Shown here one piece after another: positions 17,625-26,221 of a DNA stretch of 64,000 nucleotides. Within the stretch, counting starts at the first letter, position 1. Each line of letters starts with the position of its first letter. A program made the translations under genes and the position numbers. Below the pieces are notes generated by a model that was not told the origin of the DNA, ran no database searches, and worked only from the letters and a program-made list of their open reading frames with translations. The DNA comes from Blastocatellia bacterium (GTDB lineage Bacteria; Acidobacteriota; Blastocatellia; Pyrinomonadales; Pyrinomonadaceae), in NCBI GenBank assembly GCA_013697915.1, contig JACCVY010000119.1, positions 57,918 to 121,917 on the forward strand, read 5' to 3'.

Positions 17625-17655
17625 TTTCATCCCTCATCCTTCATCCTTCATCCCT
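17625..17655. repeat. Heptad direct repeat H4
   Basis: CATCCCT-CATCCTT-CATCCTT-CATCCCT, four 7-bp units, directly ahead of the xseA start codon. There is no opposing arm here. Confidence 0.7.
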
Positions 17656-17658
17656 GCA

Positions 17659-19062
17659 ATGTCCCAACCACTCTTCAATTCCTTATTTGACGAAGTCGAG
17701 CGCAGGCCGCTGACTGTAAGCGAACTGACTGAGTCGGTCCGCAAGGCGATCGAAGCCCGCTTCGCATCCGTTTGGGTTGAGGGAGAAATCTCAAACTTCA
17801 AAGCGCATTCATCCGGCCACTGGTATTTCACAATCAAGGATGAAGGCGCTCAACTGCGCGCGAAGTGTTTTCGTTCTGCGAACAGTCGCATACGTTTTCG
17901 TCCCACCGATGGCTTGCATGTGCGCGCGCGCGGGCGTCTGTCGGTTTATGAAGCGCGCGGCGATTATGAAATGATCGTCGAAGCGCTCGATCCTGTCGGC
18001 GCCGGCGCTCTGCAGATTGCTTTTGAACAACTGCGCGATCGTCTTCAGGCGGAGGGTTTATTTGCCGATGCGTTGAAACGCCCGCTGCCGGTTTTTCCCG
18101 GCCGAGTTGGTGTAGTCACTTCGCCTACCGGCGCCGCTATTCGAGATATTCTCAACGTCATTTCGCGGCGCACGCGCACTGTCCATGTGCTTTTTTCCCC
18201 AGCGCGCGTGCAGGGCGAAGGCGCCGGCCGCGATATCGCGCGGGCCATTAAACTAATTAACGAACATCATGCAAATGCGCAGCGGGAAGAACGTCATCAC
18301 GATCTGGTGGACGTACTGATAGTGGGTCGCGGCGGTGGGTCGACCGAGGATCTTTGGGCGTTCAACGAAGAAGAAGTTGCCCGCGCCATTCGGGCCTCGA
18401 CCATTCCTGTGATTTCAGCGGTGGGCCACGAAACGGATTTCACCATCGCCGACTTTGTCGCCGACCGCCGGGCGCCCACGCCATCCGCCGCTGCTGAGCT
18501 GGTGGCCGCGCGCGAGGATCAGATTTGCTCGGCGATCGAACAGTTGAGCCGGAATCTCTCACGCTATATTCGTTATCGCATTGTGAATGCGCGGGCGCGC
18601 GTGCAGGAACAGGCTCTTTCTCAGGCATTCGCTGAGGTGCGCAGCAGACTGCGCGACGCTGCGACCGCAACAAGCTCCGCACAACATCGTCTTCATATTT
18701 TGGTGAGCGAAGTAATGCGTGACGCGCACCTTCGCGCCGATTCTCTTAATCGCATTCTTGAACCGGCTCAACTTCGCGCGCGTGTCCGGGAGGCGCGAGT
18801 TCGCTTTGGTTCGGCGTATACTGGCTGCACGACGGCAATTGAAAGTCAGCTTGCGGATGCAGAAAAACGCTTCGCGTTGGCGACGGCCTCGCTTGATGCG
18901 CTGTCGCCGCTGGCAGTACTGCAGCGCGGTTATGCAATCGCCCAACGCGAAGATGGAACGCTCTTGCGAGACGCTTCGTCGGTTTCGATAGGGGATTCAG
19001 TGCAGGTGAGACTGGCGAAAGGAAGAATTAGAGCGAGCGTGCAGGACAAAGAAGAAACGTGA
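17659..19062 (+). CDS. xseA: Exodeoxyribonuclease VII large subunit
   Basis: Large subunit of the exonuclease that degrades single-stranded DNA from both ends. An N-terminal OB fold (FASVWVEGEISNFKAHSSGHWYFTIKDEGAQLRAKCF) is followed by the catalytic part with VGVVTSPTGAAIRDI, VDVLIVGRGGGSTEDLWAFNEEEVARAI, and PVISAVGHETDFTIADFVADRRAPTPSAAAEL; the C-terminal third is a coiled coil. It ends with the family mark VLQRGYAI. Length 467 aa fits the family (456 in E. coli). xseB follows after 304 bp that hold a paired repeat. The ATG sits at the end of heptad repeat H4, with no clear Shine-Dalgarno. Confidence 0.95.
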   Translation: MSQPLFNSLFDEVERRPLTVSELTESVRKAIEARFASVWVEGEISNFKAHSSGHWYFTIKDEGAQLRAKCFRSANSRIRFRPTDGLHVRARGRLSVYEARGDYEMIVEALDPVGAGALQIAFEQLRDRLQAEGLFADALKRPLPVFPGRVGVVTSPTGAAIRDILNVISRRTRTVHVLFSPARVQGEGAGRDIARAIKLINEHHANAQREERHHDLVDVLIVGRGGGSTEDLWAFNEEEVARAIRASTIPVISAVGHETDFTIADFVADRRAPTPSAAAELVAAREDQICSAIEQLSRNLSRYIRYRIVNARARVQEQALSQAFAEVRSRLRDAATATSSAQHRLHILVSEVMRDAHLRADSLNRILEPAQLRARVREARVRFGSAYTGCTTAIESQLADAEKRFALATASLDALSPLAVLQRGYAIAQREDGTLLRDASSVSIGDSVQVRLAKGRIRASVQDKEET

Positions 19063-19097
19063 GTTGGAAAAGCGTTGCCGTAAAAGCTCTTCGGCGC

Positions 19098-19286
19098 GGC
19101 TTTGGCTTTGCCGCCTGATGTGCGGCGGTGGCTATGCCCCGGCGTAGAGGTGCCTTTTAACTTTTTGGGCTAAGCCCTTAATTAATCCGAAGGGCTAAGC
19201 CTCGATCAGGGGCATACCCCCAGAGTAAATTTGGGTGCTGTTGGCGGGGGTATAGCCACCGTCGCTTATCAGGCGGCAAAAGCCGA
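19098..19286. repeat. Paired inverted repeat, family R7, between xseA and xseB
   Basis: The left arm GCTTTGCCGCCTGA..GGTGGCTATGCCCC is matched in reverse by GGGGGTATAGCCACC..TCAGGCGGCAAAAGCC. Smaller hairpins (GGGC-taa-GCCC) lie inside. Seen once in the window. The 304-bp gap holds no ORF. Confidence 0.7.
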
Positions 19287-19366
19287 ACCTAACGTGTCCT
19301 ATGACATTTTGCGTAAACCTAGCTGGGGCACGAACGCAACCTTGTTAGGACGTCTCGATCAAAGAA

Positions 19367-19642
19367 ATGAAAAACGACAAACCACCAAAAAGTTTTGAAG
19401 CATCGCTCGAGGGCCTGGAAGAAATTGTCCAGCAACTCGAGGGGGGCGATTTGCCGCTGGAGAAAAGTCTGGAACTCTTTGAGCAGGGGATCAAACTCTC
19501 GCGCCAGTGCCAGGAACGTCTTAGCCAGGCGGAAAGGCGTATTGAGGTTTTATTGCGCGACAATCAGGGGCGTCCAGTAGTCAGCGCGTTCGAAGATTCG
19601 AAGGTGAACACAGGCAGCAGCAATGATGAAGACGTCTTCTGA
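19367..19642 (+). CDS. xseB: Exodeoxyribonuclease VII small subunit
   Basis: Small helical subunit that binds XseA. The 91-aa protein has the family core [54 protein letters not shown]. The C-terminal 25 residues are variable. Its 3' end overlaps the ispA start by 20 bases, as xseB and ispA commonly do in other bacteria. Confidence 0.93.
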   Translation: MKNDKPPKSFEASLEGLEEIVQQLEGGDLPLEKSLELFEQGIKLSRQCQERLSQAERRIEVLLRDNQGRPVVSAFEDSKVNTGSSNDEDVF

Positions 19643-20549
19643 AATGCCGGGTTGCGCGCGCGCTGTTCCCTTGCCTGAATTTCTGACGCAAGCACGCAAG
19701 CTCGTCGACAGCGAACTGGACCGCCTTTTGCCGGACGAATCCTTTTCCCCAAAAAACATTCACGCTGCCATTCGCTGGAGCGTTTTCGCAGGCGGCAAAC
19801 GCTTTCGTCCGGCGCTGCTGCTGGCTGTGGGTGAAACTTTTGGCGCAGCACGCGAATCATTGCTCGCTACCGCCTGCGCCTTGGAGATGATCCACACCTA
19901 TTCGCTGGTCCATGATGACCTGCCCTCAATGGATAACGATGATTTGCGACGCGGACGTCCCACCTGTCACGTGCGCTTTGGCGAGGCAACTGCGATTCTC
20001 GCCGGCGACGCACTACTAACATTGGCCTTCAAGACAGTTGCCGAAGACGGCAAACTGTCGGCTACGAAGCGGGCCCTTTTGATTTCGGAGATTGCCGGAG
20101 CAGCCGGCACTCCTGAGGGAATGGTTGCGGGTCAGGCTTACGATCTGGAAGCAGAATCGCGGAAGGTTGCAGCCGCTGAGCTGGAACTGATTCACCGCTT
20201 GAAGACTGGCGCCTTGATTACCGCCGCGGCACGCTGCGGCGCAATTATCGCCGATGGGTCGACTGCCGCGTTGGCAGCCGTTACCGACTATGCCAGCCAA
20301 CTTGGGTTGTTGTTTCAAATCACTGATGATCTGCTCGACGTAACCGCAACGGCCGAAGCTATTGGCAAGACACCGGGCAAAGATGCACGCTCGCGCAAAG
20401 CAACTTATCCGGCGCTTTATGGAATCGAAGCCACTCATAAGCACCTGGCAGCCGCGCATGCCTCAGCTTGCGCCGCACTTGATAGCATTGACGAGCCAAC
20501 TGAGTTGCTAAGATCTATAGCCGACTTTATTCTTGAGCGCGAGTCATAA
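19623..20549 (+). CDS. ispA: Farnesyl/geranyl diphosphate synthase (polyprenyl synthetase)
   Basis: Condenses IPP with allylic diphosphates to give farnesyl (or geranylgeranyl) diphosphate. The first Asp-rich motif is [20 protein letters not shown], the bacterial FPPS form with two residues inserted, and the second is ITDDLLD. Also present: [28 protein letters not shown], and [14 protein letters not shown]. The product length (308 aa) fits. An in-frame ATG at 19641 is an alternative start that removes most of the overlap with xseB. The gene order xseA-xseB-ispA is a familiar bacterial group, usually followed by dxs, which is absent here. Confidence 0.9.
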   Translation: MMKTSSEMPGCARAVPLPEFLTQARKLVDSELDRLLPDESFSPKNIHAAIRWSVFAGGKRFRPALLLAVGETFGAARESLLATACALEMIHTYSLVHDDLPSMDNDDLRRGRPTCHVRFGEATAILAGDALLTLAFKTVAEDGKLSATKRALLISEIAGAAGTPEGMVAGQAYDLEAESRKVAAAELELIHRLKTGALITAAARCGAIIADGSTAALAAVTDYASQLGLLFQITDDLLDVTATAEAIGKTPGKDARSRKATYPALYGIEATHKHLAAAHASACAALDSIDEPTELLRSIADFILERES

Positions 20550-20550
20550 T

Positions 20551-20663
20551 GTAAAGCAAACTGTTAGTTTGCGGCGGTCCCCCAGCCATTCAAGTTGAAC
20601 GCTAACGAGCCACCGCAAACTAACAGTTTGCTTTACGACGCACCGCAAACTTTTCGTTTGCGG
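20551..20663. repeat. Paired hairpin repeat, family R1, copy A
   Basis: GTAAAGCAAACTGTTAGTTT at 20551 is mirrored by its complement ending CTTTAC at 20636. Each arm is itself a hairpin, GCAAACT-gtt-AGTTTGC. A third, looser hairpin CCGCAAAC-ttttc-GTTTGCGG follows. Other copies: 29455-29595, 38489-38541 and 62611-62694. Confidence 0.85.
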
Positions 20664-20683
20664 CTGCTACCAAAAACAAATCT

Positions 20684-21604
20684 ATGACATACAAGCTTAT
20701 CTTATTCTTAATCATCGCAATCGCCTTCTCCATTGCTTGCAACAAGCCCAAAACTTCCGCATTTGACGCTGCCGCTTACAACGCTGCGATGGGCAAGTGG
20801 CAGACCGACCGTGCGACCAACCTCAAAAAGGAAGACAGCTGGCTGACGCTTGTCGGTCTTTATTGGCTGAAAGAAGGCGAGAACAAGTTTGGCAGCAACC
20901 CTGCAAACGCAGTCGCACTACCAAAAGACAAGGCGCCTGACGTTGCCGGTTCGTTTTGGCTGGATAATGGTCATGTTCGACTCGTCGCCCCGTCATCCGC
21001 CAATATCACAGCGGACGGCAAGCCTGTCACTGAACTCGATCTCAAGGACGACAATGATGACAGTGGGCCAACAATTCTGAAAATGGGCACGCTGATCATC
21101 AACATCGTCAAACGTAGCGACCGCATCGGTGTTCGGGTGAAAGACTCGCAGGCAGCGGCGCGTTTGCAATTTAAGGGTCTTGATTATTTTCCAACCGATC
21201 CCAAGTGGCGCATTGAAGCGCGCTTTGAACCCTATCAACCGGCGAAGATGGTTCCGATCACGAATGTGCTGGGCATGACTGACAATGAAACTTCGCCGGG
21301 AGCGTTGGCATTCGAGGTGGATGGGAAGACTTACCGCCTTGATCCAATCCTGGAAAAAGGCGAGAACGATTACTTCATCATGATTGCCGACGAAACTACC
21401 GGACGGGAAACTTACGGCGCTGGCCGTTATCTTTACGTCTCACCGCCGGACGCATCAGGAAAAGTCGTGATTGACTTTAACAAAGCTTACAACCCACCGT
21501 GTGCCTTCACTGCGTATGCGACCTGTCCGTTGCCACCAAGGCAGAATCATCTACCCCTGCGCATCGAGGCGGGCGAAAAGAAATACTCCGGCGCGGCACA
21601 TTGA
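20684..21604 (+). CDS. DUF1684 lipoprotein
   Basis: The lipoprotein signal is MTYKLILFLIIAIAFSIAC. The rest matches the DUF1684 family: MGKWQTDRATNLKKEDSWLTLVGLYWLKEGENKFGS at the start, GPTILKMGTLIINIVKRSDRIGVRVKDS in the middle, and GRETYGAGRYLYV with DFNKAYNPPCAFTAYATCPLPPRQNHLPLRIEAGEK at the end. The conserved C-terminal Cys-Pro and His residues look like a ligand or metal site, but no function is established. Anchored to a membrane facing the periplasm. The 3' end meets a fragment of a LuxR-type gene on the other strand. Confidence 0.88.
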   Translation: MTYKLILFLIIAIAFSIACNKPKTSAFDAAAYNAAMGKWQTDRATNLKKEDSWLTLVGLYWLKEGENKFGSNPANAVALPKDKAPDVAGSFWLDNGHVRLVAPSSANITADGKPVTELDLKDDNDDSGPTILKMGTLIINIVKRSDRIGVRVKDSQAAARLQFKGLDYFPTDPKWRIEARFEPYQPAKMVPITNVLGMTDNETSPGALAFEVDGKTYRLDPILEKGENDYFIMIADETTGRETYGAGRYLYVSPPDASGKVVIDFNKAYNPPCAFTAYATCPLPPRQNHLPLRIEAGEKKYSGAAH

Positions 21605-21605
21605 T

Positions 21606-21776
21606 TAACAAAGGGCGCGCATTAGGCGAATGACGCTGAATGAAGGAAGCCTGCGCAATCAAGCCTCCGTAAATCTCGAGGGAGAGTTCCACTACCAGAA
21701 AGCGATATTCCACGAGCTTGAGCAAGGCGATTAGCAATCCACCCAGCAGACCGTAAATGAGAATGTGTTTTTTCAC
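21606..21776 (-). pseudogene. Remnant of a membrane-anchored LuxR-type regulator (N-terminus only)
   Basis: From the GTG at 21776 the frame gives KKHILIYGLLGGLLIALLKLVEY and then EIYGGLIA, the recurrent N-terminus of two-helix membrane LuxR-family regulators seen in Bacteroidetes and Acidobacteria (from memory, not a search). After about 42 residues the likeness stops, the second helix and the HTH are missing, and the frame runs into the opposite-strand DUF1684 gene. The break lies near the DUF1684 stop codon, so this looks like a deletion scar. Confidence 0.5.
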
Positions 21777-21803
21777 GAAGCCAATGCTTAGCGAGTGCTT
21801 CCG

Positions 21804-22607
21804 CTACTGATTGCCGCCGTTGATGCCAGCTTTCTTCTGCATCGCTCTCAGGCTTTCGGGAATGAAGGACGTGATGTGGTGAATTTCTTCCCGGCCGTCG
21901 GCAAACGTCTGGTACAAAGCGAAGTCAGGCAGCGACAGGCAAGACAGCGGCGATTGCAGGTTGTAGCCGGTGTCGATGCCGATGGCGCTGTGCGAAATGT
22001 AAATGCCATGGCGGCCCAATCGTCCGCGCAAAGGCAAGAGCGGCGTTGGTGTGTGGCCAAAGATGCAGGGCTTGCCGCGGTAGTTCTTATAAAAATCGAG
22101 ATCGCGCATCCATAACAGCGCTTGCGGCTCAGTGTCACTTGGATGTTTGTCGCGTTGCAGGCCCGCGTGAACGTAGATGGCGTAATCGTCTTCGTGAAAA
22201 AAGGGGAGAGCGTTAAAGAAATCCAGATGCTCTGCCGGCAAGCTACTCTCAATCGTGCGCCGCGCCTCATCCAGGTCATGCTCGCTGGTAATCGCGAGGG
22301 ACTTGTTTACATATTGCTCAAACGTTCGCTCGCCGCCAGTCACCGGAGTTATCCAAAGGTTGGCGCTGCCTTCAATAAAATCGAGCAGCATCTGCTCGTG
22401 ATTACCGCGCAGGCAAAGCACGTGTTCCGGATTCTCGCGCTGAAGTTTCACTGCGAGGTCAACGCAACCGGGAGCGTCCGGCCCGCGATCAATAAGGTCG
22501 CCCAAAAAAACTAGCGTGTCCGCGGATTCATCACGCGGCAACATGTCGAGCAGGTTATGAAGTTGGGCACAACGGCCGTGAACGTCGCCAACGACGAAGG
22601 TTTTCAT
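21804..22607 (-). CDS. Metallophosphoesterase, PP1/ApaH-like phosphatase
   Basis: All PPP-family metal motifs are present: GDVHGR near residue 8, FLGDLIDRGPDAPG near 35, LRGNHEQM near 67, and IYVHAGL and FGHTPT toward the end. The 267-aa enzyme is either a Ser/Thr phosphatase or a diadenosine tetraphosphatase; sequence alone cannot separate these. Its ATG overlaps the stop of the Ser/Thr kinase gene (ATGA), so both are made from one message and translation is probably coupled. This suggests it removes phosphates added by that kinase. No signal peptide; cytoplasmic. Confidence 0.88.
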   Translation of the reverse strand: MKTFVVGDVHGRCAQLHNLLDMLPRDESADTLVFLGDLIDRGPDAPGCVDLAVKLQRENPEHVLCLRGNHEQMLLDFIEGSANLWITPVTGGERTFEQYVNKSLAITSEHDLDEARRTIESSLPAEHLDFFNALPFFHEDDYAIYVHAGLQRDKHPSDTEPQALLWMRDLDFYKNYRGKPCIFGHTPTPLLPLRGRLGRHGIYISHSAIGIDTGYNLQSPLSCLSLPDFALYQTFADGREEIHHITSFIPESLRAMQKKAGINGGNQ

Positions 22608-25075
22608 CCAGTGTTTGCCTCGCGCTTATGCAGCGACGCTTTGACCCCTTGCATTAATTCCTGAAATCGCGGGTCAGCGTGAAGATCGGACCAGTTTGGA
22701 TCAGACTCGAACCAAAGATAATTTTCGTTGCCAAGTTTTATTGCTTTCTCCAGCCATTCCAACGCCAGCACCTGCCGCCCCTGAAGCAGATACGCCGAAG
22801 CCAGCCAGTACGAAATGTCATGATCGGCGGCAGCAGCAATCTTAACTCGTGACGTCAGTTGCTGGTTGGCCAGATCGTGCTTTCCCTGTGTGCTTAGGCA
22901 CGTTGCCAGAATCGTTCTGACGCCGTCCATCATCGGATTTCTTTCGAGTACCTCCTCGATCATTTGCGTCGCGGCGTCAACGTCTCCGCGATAGTAAAGC
23001 ACACGAGCACGAAACGTCTTGACCATTAGGTTGTCTGGTTCAATTTCAGCGCTCTGATCCAGCTCGCGCAAGGCCTCTTCATATCGTGCCTGGTACATGA
23101 AGATGCGCGCGCGATGATAACCAGCCACTACCTGGTCGGCGGGGTTAAGCCGGGCCATGCGCTCAAAACTGCGTAGCGAACGCTCGTACTCAGCATCCAG
23201 CCGCGCCAGATATCCACGTATGAATTGGACGCCCGCGTCATTTGGGTACTCCTCGCGCAACAACTCGACTTCTTCGCGCGCCTTCGGCTTCTGGCCGCTT
23301 GAGATGTAGATGAATACCATCTGCATACGCGCTTCAAGCAACTTAGGATCGATTGCCAGCGCTTGGTTGAATTCTTTTTCCGCTTTACTGTAATCGTCCG
23401 GTTCGGCCAGCGCTTTAAGCACGCGGTGAACGTAGCAACTTCCCAGCGCCGAATGGGGTAGCGCAAAGTTTGAATCCAAACCAATCGCGCGCTCGAAGTG
23501 GTCAATTGCCGAGTCGAGGTCGGCGCGCGCAGTCGTGTGATAGATGAACTGAGCCAAACAATTGCGTCCGCGCAGGTACTCTTCTGAAGCTGCTGCGTTG
23601 GTGGTGGAGCCTTTCGCCAACTCGTCTTTCTCGTCCGGGCTTAGCTCGATACGCAGGCCATCAACGATGTGCCGCACAATTGTGTCCTGTACCGCGATGA
23701 TGTCGCTGGCGTCGGCATCGATGCTGTCGCTCCACAGAATCTCGCTGGTGCTTACGTCCAGCAGTTGCACCGTAACGCGCAGATGATCCTTAGCCCGCAA
23801 AAAACTAGCGGTAAGAATCGCATCGACGCTCAACTCGCGACCAACGTCGCCGGGATCAAATTGTTTGCCTTGATACTTCACGATCACCGATGAGGGCCGC
23901 ACCACCAGGGAGCGCACGCGGGCGAGCTCCGTTATCACCGCATCGGCAAGTGAAAACTCATAGAATGCTGTTTCCGGATCGTTACCCAAATTTTTGAAAG
24001 GCAGGATCGCAACGCTCTTGCGTTCGCGATCGCCAAGCGTAGTCGGTGTTTCATGCGCTTCGCGCGACTGCGGCGCGGTAGCCCGGCGGCCAGATGAACC
24101 CGATGACGTATCGCCACTCGCGACATTCTTGAACCAACGAAAGGCTCGAGACATCGGACTTTCGTTATGCAGGTGACGGGGCGCGACCGGCAAACCGCTT
24201 TCATCGATAACCGCCCCGCTGGTTACGGCGAGATCGCGCACGACCGCGCGCAGGTCATCGCGAAACTGGGAAATTTGTTGATAACGATCGCGCGGACTCT
24301 TCTTGAGCGCACGATCCAGAATTTGCTGCAAGCGCGGCGGCACCGGGTCGGGCCTGGCCTCACTCAGCGGAATGGGTTCGTCATGGACCACTGCGTGCCG
24401 AACATCCACCGCGGTCTGGCCGCGAAACGGCCAGCTGCCGGTCAACATCTCATAAACCAGCACGCCCATCGAAAAGATGTCGGCACGCGAATCGACTCGG
24501 TCGCCTTTCGCCTGTTCCGGCGCGGCGTAGGTGGCCGTACCGTAAGGGACGCCCACTTCAGTCAACTCCGTGTGATGAATTCCGGAAGTGCGCGCTGCTT
24601 CGTCGTCGAGTAACTTTGCCAGGCCAAAATCCAACACCTTTACCTGGCCCTTGCTGGTTACCATGACGTTGCCGGCTTTGACGTCGCGATGAATGATGCC
24701 CTGCGCGTGCGCCGCGGCCAGCGCGTCGGCAGTTTGAATGGCAATTGAAAGGGCGCTCTCGAGTTTCAAAGGTTTGCCGTTGACTAACTGCCGAACGTTG
24801 CGGCCTTCGACGTATTGCATGGCAATGAAGTGAACGCCGCCAATTTCATTGAGATCGAAAATGGTGCAAATGTTTGGATGGTCCAGTGCGGATGCCAGGC
24901 GCGCCTCGCGCTCAAACCTTTTCAGGTTTGCTACCTTGGCGGTGAGCTCCTGCGGCAGAACCTTGATCACCACCGCGCGGCCCAGTTTGGAGTCGATCGC
25001 TTTATAGACCGTTCCCTGCCCGCCTGCGCCGAGTTTTTCAAGAATCTTGTAGTTCCCTAAGGTTGTGCCGACCAT
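22604..25075 (-). CDS. Cytosolic Ser/Thr protein kinase with TolB-N/FlgO-like and TPR domains
   Basis: Residues 8-270 form a Hanks-type kinase: GAGGQGTVYKAID, lysine in VVIKVLPQ, HRDVKAGNVMV, DFGLAK, and ATYAAPEQAKGD. A linker of 80 residues without a membrane helix leads to an adenylate-cyclase-associated TolB-N/FlgO-like domain (KSVAILPFKNLGNDPETAFYEFSLADAVITELARV..SVIVKYQGKQFDPGDVGRELSVDAILTASF). From 500 on, TPRs dominate. The kinase gene comes first and the phosphatase gene second in this two-gene operon, with a 4-base overlap. The lack of a membrane helix distinguishes it from the kinase at 5659. Confidence 0.9.
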   Translation of the reverse strand: MVGTTLGNYKILEKLGAGGQGTVYKAIDSKLGRAVVIKVLPQELTAKVANLKRFEREARLASALDHPNICTIFDLNEIGGVHFIAMQYVEGRNVRQLVNGKPLKLESALSIAIQTADALAAAHAQGIIHRDVKAGNVMVTSKGQVKVLDFGLAKLLDDEAARTSGIHHTELTEVGVPYGTATYAAPEQAKGDRVDSRADIFSMGVLVYEMLTGSWPFRGQTAVDVRHAVVHDEPIPLSEARPDPVPPRLQQILDRALKKSPRDRYQQISQFRDDLRAVVRDLAVTSGAVIDESGLPVAPRHLHNESPMSRAFRWFKNVASGDTSSGSSGRRATAPQSREAHETPTTLGDRERKSVAILPFKNLGNDPETAFYEFSLADAVITELARVRSLVVRPSSVIVKYQGKQFDPGDVGRELSVDAILTASFLRAKDHLRVTVQLLDVSTSEILWSDSIDADASDIIAVQDTIVRHIVDGLRIELSPDEKDELAKGSTTNAAASEEYLRGRNCLAQFIYHTTARADLDSAIDHFERAIGLDSNFALPHSALGSCYVHRVLKALAEPDDYSKAEKEFNQALAIDPKLLEARMQMVFIYISSGQKPKAREEVELLREEYPNDAGVQFIRGYLARLDAEYERSLRSFERMARLNPADQVVAGYHRARIFMYQARYEEALRELDQSAEIEPDNLMVKTFRARVLYYRGDVDAATQMIEEVLERNPMMDGVRTILATCLSTQGKHDLANQQLTSRVKIAAAADHDISYWLASAYLLQGRQVLALEWLEKAIKLGNENYLWFESDPNWSDLHADPRFQELMQGVKASLHKREANTG

Positions 25076-25180
25076 GCTTTTTGTTGAGTGTCTTATTTAA
25101 CTCCCGATAGTGGTCGGTCGGCAACCGAAAAGGGCAAATGAGGCTGGGATCGAATCAGTATCATTGGTCTAGACGAAGAA

Positions 25181-25219
25181 AGCGGACGACTGAGTCCAGG
25201 GCCAATCAGTCGTCCGCTT
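25181..25219 (-). terminator. Hairpin terminator after the SnoaL-like gene
   Basis: GCGGACGACTGA and TCAGTCGTCCGC form a 12-bp perfect stem. On the minus strand TTTCTTC follows. It lies 74 bases beyond the stop codon of the SnoaL-like gene. The GCGGACG arm resembles parts of repeat R8. Confidence 0.5.
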
Positions 25220-25292
25220 CACAAATTCGTGAGTAGTATTGTTGCTAATCTCTAATGATAGTTCGCTGAAATATCGGCCCGACCCTCGAGCG

Positions 25293-25724
25293 CTAGACGA
25301 TCGGCGTCACCTGGCTGGCCGCCAGCCGCCACCGTCCTGCCTGCCATACCCAGAACTGGATGAAGCGCGAATTCTGCGTTGCGCCACTTGCATCCCTGGT
25401 TGTGACCAATCCAGTTGCGATTCCCGAATTTCCATATGTTCGCACAGCGATTTCAGTCACGGTCACAACCGTGGGCCCGGTTCCGTCTTTTAGCATTTTG
25501 ACGCGACCAGCGGCGTCGACCATCTTGCCGTCGGGTCCAGTAAAGGTGTAGTCGGCGGTGTAGTAGCTTTTGAGCTTGTCTGCGTTGCTTGCCTTCACTA
25601 ATTCAAAAAACGTATTTACTGCCTTGTCCAATCCAGCTTTGTTGCCCATTCCTTTTTGGGCCGGGCAAACTGCGGGGATTGAAAGCGCGACAAAAACGAA
25701 AGCGGCCATCATAATTCTTTTCAT
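25293..25724 (-). CDS. Secreted SnoaL/NTF2-like protein (DUF4440-type)
   Basis: The frame is open from 26093 but the ATG at 25724 is chosen for its AGGAG site and signal peptide (MKRIMMAAFVFVALSIPAVCPAQ). The 143-aa product has an NTF2-like fold by pattern: NTFFELVKASNADKLKSYYTADYTFTGPDGKMVD..RVKMLKDGTG at the start and a strand set with NSRFIQFWVWQAGRWRLAASQVTPI at the end. Proteins of this kind carry a pocket for small ligands, and many have no known role. The upstream reading frame translates repeat R8. Confidence 0.8.
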   Translation of the reverse strand: MKRIMMAAFVFVALSIPAVCPAQKGMGNKAGLDKAVNTFFELVKASNADKLKSYYTADYTFTGPDGKMVDAAGRVKMLKDGTGPTVVTVTEIAVRTYGNSGIATGLVTTRDASGATQNSRFIQFWVWQAGRWRLAASQVTPIV

Positions 25725-26221
25725 GCGTTTTTTTCTCCTGGGGAATTTATAGTTAAGCCGGTAGCTTTCGTGAGCTTCGCGCACAATGACACGGTTTTCA
25801 CGAAAACAGTTTGACGATTTTGGGTGAATTCGAAAACGATCTGGACTTGGCGCGGAGGTTATCACACAGCCACAAGAATGAACAAGACCGAAGCGCTTAG
25901 CCGGTGGGCCATGCTTTGTTTCGAGTGATGTAAACACCGAACGGCATTCACAAGAAGCAACCAGCATAGTCCGCGGTAGCGGACGACCGAAAATAGCCCG
26001 GCGATTTATCGCTGGGAGCCCTGGAAACCTGAATCTAAGTCCGTGAAACGGACGGTTGAAAAGAGTGGGGTATCCTTCAGCCGTCCGCTTCACGGACTAC
26101 GTCCTTTCGTCTCTTATCCCCAGCAGTGAACTGCTGGGCTACTGTCGTTCATCCGCTATCGCGGACTGAGAAAACTGTTGGTGCAAAGCAATAGGGACTA
26201 AACAGCGTGCATTGGTGCTGG
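25725..26221. other. 497-bp intergenic stretch
   Basis: Upstream region of the SnoaL-like gene (25725 to about 25960) and repeat R8 (25966-26171). No further gene is visible. Confidence 0.6.
25966..26171. repeat. Nested inverted repeat, family R8
   Basis: Several hairpins are nested in mirror order: AGTCCGCGGTAGCGGAC on the left against TCCGCTATCGCGGACT on the right; AGCCCGGCGA-ttta-TCGCTGGG against CCCAGCAG-tga-ACTGCTGGGCT; and GTCCGTG-aaa-CGGACGG against CCGTCCG-ctt-CACGGAC. Confidence 0.7.
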
